Below are positions 48,901 to 58,611 of a DNA stretch of 61,912 nt, piece after piece. How positions within the stretch are numbered: position 1 is the first letter of the stretch; each line of letters opens with the position of its first letter. This stretch comes from Stentor roeselii. Lineage: Eukaryota; Ciliophora; Heterotrichea; Heterotrichida; Stentoridae. The DNA lies in contig RSEH01000274.1 of the NCBI GenBank assembly GCA_006503475.1, positions 1 to 61,912 of the forward strand, given 5' to 3'. Made by a program: the position numbers and the translations under genes. The notes beneath the pieces are model-generated. The model did not search any database, was not told the origin of the DNA, and saw only the letters and a list, made by a program, of their open reading frames with translations.

Positions 48901-51900
48901 TTTATCTCAAAACTGTTGGAACTTTTAACATAATAGGAACTTGTCCTGCTGAAGATTCAAGTCCAGCTGTAACAGGAACAGTTTCAGTAACTTCTTTGAT
49001 ACTGATTTTGAGATTTGACCCAACTATTACACCAGTAATTAAGAAATAGCCTGCAAATAGTTTGACCAGTTTTTCAGTGACTGTCAAGGTTCTTAGTAAC
49101 GATGGTTCAGTCGTTGAAAGTGTGAGAGGACCTTACACTGTTAGTCTCTCACTAAGTCCTACAGGAACCTTTAGTACAACAGTAAGTGCAAGCACGACAT
49201 CAGGGGTCGTTACCTTTTCTTCACTGAGAATTCTGACTTGGAGCACTTTTACTCTAACAGCTCAATCAAGTAGTGTCACGACACCAGTAACATCATCATC
49301 ATTTACCACAAGAAACTATGTCCATACTATCACTTTATCAAGTACGACAACTACTCCAAGCATGAATTTTGATTTCACCTTGACAGCTGTTTTGAAAGGA
49401 GAAGACACTAACGCTTTTACAGGATCATGTGTAATTACTTTGACTGAATCTACATCTAGTCTTTCTGGAGCTACTTCGAACACAGTAACTGGAGGAACTG
49501 GAACTTTTACTGTATATATGACTTCAACAGGTGCTAAAACTATCACAGCAACTTGCCCCGCATTAGAAAGTAACACTCAAAAGACTCAGACAATATCAAT
49601 AACTGTTCAGTCCCTGATCATAAAAGTCAATACAGTAAGTCCAACTGTAAATTTTACTTAGCCTGTAAAGACCTTAGATTCATTCACAGTGAGTTTAGGG
49701 GTCTATGATAATAGTGGCAATACTGTTGAGTCTACAAGAGGTCCTTACAGTATTTCATTGGCTCTTTCACCGACTGGATCGTTTTCAGGAACAACCACAG
49801 GGCAGACTTCTGCAGGTCTGCTTAGCCTTGCATCATTGAGAATTATCTCTGCGGGGACATTTACAATCCAAGGTTCTGCCACTTCGATAACCTCTGGGTC
49901 GTCATCATCATCCTATACCATAGCAAATTACGTGCATTCAATGACTTTAACATCGTCATCCATGACACCAACTATGAACTTTTTATTCACGATTACAGCA
50001 ACATTAAAAGGAGAAGATACTACTGCATTTACTGGAGCATGTACTGTGGGGTTATCTGAAAGTGCAGCTGTTTTAACTGGAGAGTTGAGCAAAGCTAACT
50101 CAGGAGGAACGGCAACATTTTCAGTTTACTTTTTAGCCGTTACAAGCAATCGAATTATCACAGCCTCATGTCCAGCTTCCGGATCATATCCTTTGGTCAG
50201 TACTACAATAACACTAACAAGTTTGACACTAATACTGAAAATTGGAAGCTTCACACCAATAGTAATAAACAATTAGCCTTCAAACAGCTTGAATGAATTT
50301 TCGATCACAGTAGGTGTTTATGATAACTCAGGAACAAATGTTGAAAGCTCTAGAGGACCTTATTCTATAAGTATAGCATTGTCTACAAGTCCATCAACAG
50401 GGACTCTTTCTGGAACTGCGAGCGGATCAACCACATCAGGGCAGATAACTTTTTCAACTCTAAGAATTTTATCTGCAGGGACTTTTACTATTACTGCATC
50501 GAGTGGAACACTTTCACCTGTCACGACTTCATCAAGTGTAACAGTTGTTAATTATGTCAACACCATTACCCTAACTAACACTCCTACAACTCCCACAGTA
50601 GACCACAGTTTCACCGTGAGCATCAGCTTAAAGGGTGAAGATACAGCTACGTTCACAGGGACTTGCAGCATAACATTATCTGGAACCAACCTTGCAGGAA
50701 CTTTGACTGCTTCAATAACAGGAGGGTCAGGCACAATGTCTGTTTACTTTACGGCTTCAGGTAGTAAGTCTATAACAGCAACATGTCCTGCAGTGGATTC
50801 AAGTCCAGCAAAAACCTTCACTTTGGCTGTAACAGTTCTACAACCTAAACTAAAAATTTCAGGTTTTACTGCACCAGCGCACAGCTTGACAGTTTTTTCT
50901 CTAATAGTGGGAGTATACGACAACTCAGGCACAACACTTCACTCAGTCAGAGGTCCTTATTCAATTTCTCTTACTCTAACACCTTCAGGAGGCACTATTG
51001 GCTCATTGACAGGGTCAACTTCATCAGGTGAGGTAACATTTTCAAACATGCGAATATTATCAGCTAACACCTTTACAATAACAGCCTCAACATCCGATAT
51101 GGTTTCGGCAGTGACATCATCATTCACAGTATATAACTTTGCCTACTCAATAGTATTATCATCATCAACCACCACTCCAAGTCTAAATTTTAACTTTGAT
51201 ATAACAGCGACAGTGAAAGGAGAAGACGGAAACTTATACGCAGGGACCTGCGTCATTAGTCTATCAGTAGCTGACTCAAGTCTAGTCGGAGAAACTTCAA
51301 AAACAACGACGAATTCAGTTTCAGTCATGAGTGTTTACTTCAACTCAGTTGGAAGTAAAATAATTCAAGCGACTTGCCCAGCTTCTTCGCCGAGTCCTGC
51401 AGTTTATCAGACGATTAGCATCGTTGTTCAAGTCAATAAGTTGAAAATTACTTTAAGCACTCCTTTGGTATGATTTATTTAGCCTACTTTGAGCACTGGG
51501 TACCTTTCTTTGAATGTGCAGGTCTATGATTTTAACTTGGTGAATGTGGAAAGTGCGAGAGGAGTTTATCCTATCACGTTGAGCTTGTCTTCGGGATATT
51601 GGACTGGAACCATTTCGGGAAATACTGTCTCTGGGCTATTGGCAATCACTGATATTAGGATACTTACTACTGGAACTTTTACTATTACTGCAAGTTCCAC
51701 TGGTTTAACTTCTGCGGTTTCTTCAAGTCTTTCTATCACAAATGTTGTCCATTTAATAGAAGTTTCTACCAGTACTTTGACTCCAACAATCAATTTCGAT
51801 TTTACTGTTACAGTCAACATTAAAGGAGAGGACGGAAATGCTTATACAGGTACCTGCTCAACTGCCATTACTGAGACTGGTTCAAGTAATATGGTGGGCA

Positions 51901-54900
51901 CACTCTCAAAAATAACTTCAACAGGACTTGTGACATATACTGTTCATTTCACAACGTCTGGAAGTAAAACGATTCGAGCTACATGTAATAATGTTTTTGG
52001 AACCACGACAGTTACTGTTGCCACAATGGAACTCAAGATTTTATCTGTGACGCCCACTGTAAATTATAAATAGCCTACTACCAGTATCATTAGTTTCACC
52101 ATAGAGCTGGGAGTCTATGATACTGCTAAGTCAACCCTTGAAACTTCAAGAGGACCTTACACAATATCTTTATCATTATCTCCAACTGGCACTTTTAGTG
52201 GAACAACTACAGGAGATACTTCGGGTGGACGTTTAACTTTATCAGGTTTAAGGATTCTCTCAGCTGGAACCTTTACATTAACTGCCAGTTCTACTGCTTC
52301 AACAATTGCTTCAGTTTCGTTGAACACCCCTCTGGTTGTCACCAACTTTGTGTACACAGTCAATGCTGCCGTTGATAATGCGAGTCCTTCAAAAAATTTC
52401 GCCTTTACAGTGACTGTTACTTTAAAAGGTGAGGACAACAACTTATTTATGACAACCTCGACAGTAAGTTTATCTGAAACATCAGGAGCGACTATTTCAG
52501 GAGTTTCTTCAGGAAACTCAAATAATGGAGTCGCGACTTTAACCATTTACTTCTCTCAGCCAGGCAGTAAGACAATAAGGGCAACTTGCAACTCAATATA
52601 TGGAGATGTTAGTGTTGATGTTCTAGATCAGGTCTTGAAGATTACTCTTGATACCACTGTAAGGGTTATGCAGCCAGATGATAGTCTTGACGTTTTTCAA
52701 GCTACTGTAGGAGTATATGATAGTAATGGAGCTGTAATTGAAAGCAACAATCAAAATTATGGAATTATTCTATTACTGGATCCCACTGGAAGCATATCCG
52801 GAACAGTTTCGAAGTCAACCACAAGTGGAGTTGCAGTTTTCGGAAATTTACGAATATTATCAAACGGTAGCTTCAAAATTCAGGCTACTTCAACAGGTCT
52901 AGCTTCAGTAGAGACATCAGTGATGACTATAACAAACTATGTCCATACAATAACACTTGCATCCTCAAATGTGAGTCCTTCAGTAAACTTTGATTTCACC
53001 TTGACAGCAACACTCAAAGGAGAGGACCTGCAGCCGTTCCTGAACTCATGTGCGCTTACCTTGTCAGAGACAACTGGAATTGCAATAATAGGATCTACAT
53101 CAGCAACTACATCTACTGGTTCAGCTGATTTTGTAATAGCTTTCGCAACAGCTGGAACTAAATCTCTTTCAGTATCTTGCCCAGCATCAGGACTCAATCC
53201 AATAAAAACAGGAACTCTTTCAATAAGTATTTCATCATTGATTTTAAGAATCAATTCAATAAATCCTACAGTAATCACCATTCAGCCAAGCACAAGTTTG
53301 ACAGAGTTTTCGATATCAATATCAATTTTTGACCATTCCGGAAATAACAAAGAGACACAAAGAGGGCCATACTCAATAACTCTATCAGCTTCTCCTAGCG
53401 GAACAGTGGTAGGAACCTGGTCAGGGACAACAGTATCAGGTGACCTGACTCTGCAAAGTCTTCGAATCTTATCAGAGAATTCTTATATTTTAACGGCAAG
53501 TTCTTCGAATATTGTCTCAGCAGCTTCTTCGTCAATTTCTATTGTGAAGCAACTTTACAGTATGACGATTACTTCAAGTGAGGCAACTCCTTCTGCACAC
53601 TTCGACTTTGTTTTAACTGTAGACTCGACCTCTGAGGATAATAGTGTTTATGCTCATTCATGTCAGATTGATTTAAGTGGAACAGATCTTGCTGGGTCTT
53701 TGAGCAAAACTAGTTTAACCGGACAGATAACTTTTACAGTGAGAGTAACTTTATCAGGTTCTCACACAATAACTGCAAAATCATTAGCAACAGCATCAAG
53801 AGGTGAAGTTTCAACATCCATAACTTTGAACATTCTTGCAAACGTTTTAAGACTATCAACTTTTCAACTTACAGTATTTCCCAAATAGACAATCACAAGT
53901 GTTACGTCCTTAAGCTTTACAGTCTCTGTTTACGATTCCAGTGAGACAACAGTAGAATCATCTCATGGTCCACATATTATCAATATCGTTCTTAGCCCTT
54001 CTGGAACATTAGCAGGAACTACTCAAATAGTCACTGTCAATGGAGTGGCTTCGTTCACAGGAATTAGAGTTCTTTCAGCAGGTTCTTTCCAAATAAGGGC
54101 TTCCTCAGGAGATATGTCACCTGATACAAGCAACACATTAACAGTAACGAACTTTGTGTTTTCAATGACAATTTCGGCAGGAGAGGTCCAAACCGTCGCT
54201 TTCCCCTTTTCAGTGGAAGTTCGAGTAAGAGGAGAAGACTCAGCACTTTTCACAGGGTCAGCAACAATCACATTATCATCAAGATTAAATGGAGTTGATA
54301 CAACATTATCAAGTGATACAGTTACTTCAGGAATAAAAGTCTTTACAGTAACAGAAACGAGTATCGGAATTAAGACATATGTGGCTTCTTGCAGTGGCTT
54401 GAGTCAAATAACTGTTGTTACTGTTAATGTTGCAAAGTTAAAGATTTCTTCGATATCTCCCACCGTATTAAATATATAGCCTTCACTCAGTACAACGTCC
54501 TTTTCAGTAACAGTCGGTGTATACAACCAAGATTTCACAACAATAGAATCCGTATCCGGCATATACACAATAACCCTTTCCTTACTGCCAAACACAGGAG
54601 TACTTTCAGGAACTCTATCAAAGACCTCATCAGGTGGTATAGCAATATTTTCAGGTCTTCGAATCCTTTCCTCAGGTTCTTACACCCTGACAGCATCCTC
54701 CTCTCCAATAATCCCAGGAGTTTCCAATTCCCTGACCATCACAAATTTCATCACAAAATTAGAAGTTTCCCTAAGCAAGTCAACAGTTTCCGCATACGAG
54801 ACCTTTAAATTAACAGTAAATCTTTACGGAGAAGACCAAAAAGCTTTTATTCTGCCAGCATCAATTCAAATAACTGAGAAAAATTCCGAAAAAATCAACG

Positions 54901-57900
54901 GAAATGTGAATTTAACGACTTCAACTGGTGTAACTCAAACACTTCTTTATTTCTATGAAAGTGGAAACAAGGTCCTTGTGATTGAAGCAGGTGACTTGAC
55001 AAGTGAATTAGAAGTCACTGTAAAAAACCTCACAAATCCTGATGTAAAATGCGTGAAATCAACAAATACAGACACCTGCATTCAATGTGTAACCGGCGCT
55101 CAGTTATTCGATGGAAAATGTGAATGTACTTTAAACTCAAACTACTCCTACGACTCAAGATCCTGCCTTTGCAATGAAGGTTTCTCATCAACCAACAACT
55201 ACTGTGTACAATGTGGAAAATACTACTCAAAAAGTGAAGTTTCCGCTAAATTTTCCTCAGATTTCACTAAAATTTTAATAACCTTCGCAGTGCAGCCTGT
55301 TATTTTTTCTGATTGCAACAAGTTTTTAATTATTCCAACAGCTTTACAGAACTATTCTTTTACTTGCACCTGGGAAAATTCTTTGACTCTCAGTATCAAG
55401 TTTTTGACTGTCCCGCCTTCTGACCTGGTGATCGGCATTGACCCTTTGAAGTTGCAGAAAGTTTCAGAAAAATGTTCTTTTGTAGTGGATCAGCTGAGTC
55501 TTGTTGTCAGTTATGATGGAAAACTTCCAGTACCTGACTCAGCGATTTCAGCACCTGATGTGTTTTCACTTGCTTGTTCACGATTTGACTTGGCATTCAC
55601 TACGACGAATAGTGGAAAAGATGCGGTTTATAAGTGGTCGGGAGTTTGTAGTCCTGAGAATTCTAAGGTTTCTGATTATTTAGACTCGATTTCGAATCAT
55701 TTTGGAAAGATACCTTTGAGTATTTTAACGTTGGGTACTTTAAGTTTAACGGTTAATGTGTCCACCCCAGCTTTTCGAACCTATTCAGTAACAACAAAAG
55801 AAGTAAAAATCGATTCGAGTCCTTATCTAACAATCCAATTATCATCAGGTAGTTCAATATCAATAAAAAGATCATCTCCTCTATTAATAAAATCCTTGAT
55901 TCAAGAGAGTTGTGGAAATTCAGACTACACATACAAGTGGACATATTTATCCTCAAGTCCTTCATTAGACTTTTCCTCTATTTTATCTATAAACAAGAGA
56001 GAAAACACTCTTTTAATTCCAAGTGATTCACTTCAAGCAGGATTTTCTTACGAGTTTCAAGTTCAGGTCTCCGACGGGTCTGCCAGCGGCTCCGCCGCTG
56101 TCCTGGTCAATGTCCAGTCAAGTCGCTTGAGTCTCGTCCTTTCTCGCTCGAGTGGCTCAGTGGGGACTGACTCTGACTTCACAGTAAAGGCAATTGCGAG
56201 TGACCCAGATTCAATCAAGTCTTCTTTGAAATACCTTTGGACATGCAAAGAGGCCTCAAGTGAATGTTTAGATAATTCTGGACAAGCTCTTTTCGATTCA
56301 GAGACTTTAAGTGAATTGACTGTCAACAAGTTGAAACTTAGAAATAAAGCAGTTTATGTATTTTCAGTCACTGTTAGCAATGAGGATAAGTCTGAAAGTA
56401 TTTCGATTGAAATCAATGTACAGTCAGGGATTAAAGGACAGGTGATCATTCAACAAGCTTTATCGAAAATTAATGTTGATAAGCAAATGACTATCTTGCC
56501 GACTGTTGTTGATGTAAAATCAACTGATGTTGAATGGTCCGTCGTTCAGGGGCCGTCGTTTGACTTGTCTTCAAAGTACTCCTTTATGACTATTGAAGCA
56601 CTTTCTTTGACTGAAGGATCGTTTTACCAGTTGAAACTTAGTTTAAAAAGTTCAGGATTGGATGTTGAAGCACTTTACTCGTTTTTTACAAATTCTCCTC
56701 CAACTTGTGAAGGACTTTTACAAGAAACTGATGGAAATAAACTTGTTCTAACTGCGAATGGATGTGTTGATGGCGATGACTCTGATTATCCTTTAGCTTA
56801 TCAGTTCGGAGCTAGCATTGGAAAGAAGAAAGTTTGGCTTACTTCAGCTTCTCTTTTAAATGAGTTTAGGTTACTTGTGAGAACTGGCGTTACTTTTGTT
56901 TGGGTTAAAGTTTGTGACTCTGTCGCCAGTTGTGTTGAAATTGATGAGGCTTTTAAAAATCAAGCAACTCGCAGATTAGATGAAATTTCTGATGAGTTTG
57001 ATTCGGAAACTAGTGATCTTGAAAATATTCCATCGGCGATTGTTTATTATTCAAATGTTGCTACTTCAGCTACAATTGTTAAAATGGTTGAAAAATTTAA
57101 AACTTATGTTACAGGAACTTATGTAGATGAAAATGAATTAGACTTGATAATTGACTCCTTGTTTTATATTTTTAATGCGAAAACTGAAGTTACTGAAACA
57201 CAGGCAAATGAACTGACAGTTACTTTGACGAAAGTACTGAAAGGAATCAGTTTTGACTTGACAGATGAACAGGTCTTGGGAATATTTTCCTGTGTTGATG
57301 AAAATGTGAAGTTGATTTACCCGAAAAATATGGTAAATTTAATAGAAATTGTAAGATATCGATGGATACTAAATAAAACTCCAACCCAGAAAGTTACTTT
57401 TAGTTCCAAGTTATTTGTTTCAATGATCCGAAGCTTATCCTCTTCCTCAGACCAAAAAATATCATCAGGAAAATTCGAAATTTTACTAAAAAAAGGTTTT
57501 ATCACCGAAAAAAATTTAGTAATCGACCTGACATTTGCAAAATTCTACGAAAAATCTCTTCCCCTCTTCGACTTATCTATACAACTAAGTGGTAAATACG
57601 AAAGTAACACCCTGACACTATGGACTCCAGAAAACTTTGAACAGACATTAAATGCAAGTATTCAAGTGACTTACTATTCATCAGAATTCCCTTCAGGAAG
57701 CCGATGCCATAATTTAGATAATTTCAACTGGACAACAACAGGTTGCGAGATCATCGATTTAACAGAGGAAAAGATAACTTTCAACTTAATCAACCCTATG
57801 TTGTTAAAAATAGAAAAATACGACTATAACAACTTTTTCCAAGGTCTTTGCATTTTTATTTTATACTCATTACTTGCAGCAGGTTTAATTTTGATCAGCT

Positions 57901-58601
57901 TTTCATGTTTAATGGACAGAGGACTATCAGACGTGAACCACCAAAAGACTCTTCTGATGCTTTTTCCTTTGACAAGTGTGATGATTCCACAGCCAAGACC
58001 ATGGCGAAGACTTTACACTCTTCACTTAGTAACTTCCCAGAGTTTACTTCTGGCACTCATAGGAGGTTTTTACAAGTTATACCCACAAGACGGTGGTTTC
58101 GTGATTTCAACAACAGCGAAAAGTGGAATGTGTGCTGGTTTATGCCAAGCTCTTTGCCTTTCAAACTTAATTCTGATATTTTCTTCATTGAAACATAAGA
58201 AAATCGTGATAGTTTTTTATTTCATCAACTTAATCGTCCTTTGCCTAAGTCTCGCTATAGTGACAGTCATTTTATCCTTTGGAGCCGAGTCTTTCATTTA
58301 CAACTGGGTAAGTGGCTATGTGCTCTTCGGTGCCATCGACATGGTTTTCATCGAGTTCTTCTACGCTTTGTTGATTTTCATGAGATACAAGAAAAATTTA
58401 AAAACCCATCATTTAAGCAATAATCCCAGTATCGACTCATTCAACAAAAACTTCGAAGACCGAGTCGACCCCTTCGGAAGAGACTTCAATGACAACGAGC
58501 GAGTCTTCATGAAAGTCGGAAGAAAACCTGATTCAAGTTCATTGCGACATCCGATAAAGACCCCAGAGTCCGACAAGAAGTTTAACACTCACTATCATTA
58601 G
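45912..58601 (+). CDS. Giant modular polycystin-1-like receptor, about 4,159 aa, 14 introns of 15 nt
   Basis: Signal peptide (MFFIAFVLSLVDS), then about 15 tandem ~200-residue modules (residues ~24-2970). Each has VGVYDNSG..VES.RGPY.I.LSLSPTG, SSLRILSAGTF, NYVHTITL and LKGED....GSC.I.LSES blocks, like two beta-sandwiches, and ends LKI-P-T. A Cys-rich EGF-like patch follows (~2978-3033), then REJ-like repeats (~3150-3440), a GPS-like SRCHNLDNFNWTTTGCE (~3859) and about six C-terminal helices (~3900-4100) with a PRPWRRLYTLHL segment resembling polycystin-1. No PLAT domain. Ten frames separated by TAG are one gene: all lie in the same phase and each TAG ends a 15-nt intron. Surface adhesion or mechanosensing is inferred. 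Confidence 0.88.
45981..45995 (+). other. 15-nt intron, phase 0
   Basis: GTAAAGAATATTTAG. It separates the signal-peptide exon from module 1. Confidence 0.88.
46575..46589 (+). other. 15-nt intron, phase 0
   Basis: GTAATCATTACTCAG. Module 1/2 border (TYTPL | PSTSLDTF). CAG end, so no stop codon betrays it; found by alignment to sister borders. Confidence 0.82.
47193..47207 (+). other. 15-nt intron, phase 0
   Basis: GTAATATAAACTTAG. Module 2/3 border (TPT | PTDTS). Confidence 0.9.
47814..47828 (+). other. 15-nt intron, phase 0
   Basis: GTAATTTTTAAACAG. Module 3/4 border (AFTA | PANSL). CAG end, silent in the frame. Confidence 0.82.
48426..48440 (+). other. 15-nt intron, phase 0
   Basis: GTAAGTTTTACATAG. 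Module 4/5 border (SPT | MTNSL). Confidence 0.9.
49035..49049 (+). other. 15-nt intron, phase 0
   Basis: GTAATTAAGAAATAG. Module 5/6 border (TITP | PANSL). Confidence 0.9.
49647..49661 (+). other. 15-nt intron, phase 0
   Basis: GTAAATTTTACTTAG. Module 6/7 border (SPT | PVKTL). Confidence 0.9.
50262..50276 (+). other. 15-nt intron, phase 0
   Basis: GTAATAAACAATTAG. Module 7/8 border (FTPI | PSNSL). Confidence 0.9.
51468..51482 (+). other. 15-nt intron, phase 0
   Basis: GTATGATTTATTTAG. Module 9/10 border (STPL | PTLST). Confidence 0.9.
52059..52073 (+). other. 15-nt intron, phase 0
   Basis: GTAAATTATAAATAG. Module 10/11 border (VTPT | PTTSI). Confidence 0.9.
52659..52673 (+). other. 15-nt intron, phase 0
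   Basis: GTAAGGGTTATGCAG. Module 11/12 border (LDTT | PDDSL). CAG end, silent in the frame. Confidence 0.82.
53271..53285 (+). other. 15-nt intron, phase 0
   Basis: GTAATCACCATTCAG. Module 12/13 border (INPT | PSTSL). Same 15 bases as the DHHC-gene intron at 14694-14708. Confidence 0.82.
53874..53888 (+). other. 15-nt intron, phase 0
   Basis: GTATTTCCCAAATAG. Module 13/14 border (FQLT | TITSV). Confidence 0.9.
54465..54479 (+). other. 15-nt intron, phase 0
   Basis: GTATTAAATATATAG. Module 14/15 border (ISPT | PSLST). Confidence 0.9.
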
Positions 58602-58611
58602 ATAATAATTC

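Larger units (their letters stand above)
45996..55030 (+). repeat. About 15 tandem ~600-bp coding modules
   Basis: Borders (set by introns, one by alignment) give modules of roughly 187-202 residues. Conserved words recur at fixed places: VYDNSG, RGPY, SPTG, SLRIL, NYVHTITL, LKGED, GSC, STGAKTI.ATCPA and LILKI. Module 1 and modules 10-15 are the most divergent, and those from 47.2 to 51.4 kb the most alike. Confidence 0.88.

Noticed and set aside
50864-50878. Possible intron GTTTTACTGCACCAG at the module 8/9 border
   Set aside because: Base 10 is C, the frame has no stop, and splicing would shorten a module that aligns perfectly when unspliced.
2381-54479. Reassignment of TAA and TAG to Gln (Condylostoma-like code)
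   Set aside because: All such codons lie in 15-nt GT...AG units with A at position 10, splicing restores family consensus, and TAA, TAG and TGA all end genes in the window.
46160-54595. Many minus-strand frames opposite the giant gene (Val-rich translations)
   Set aside because: They are shadows of repeated Thr/Ser codons in the modules.
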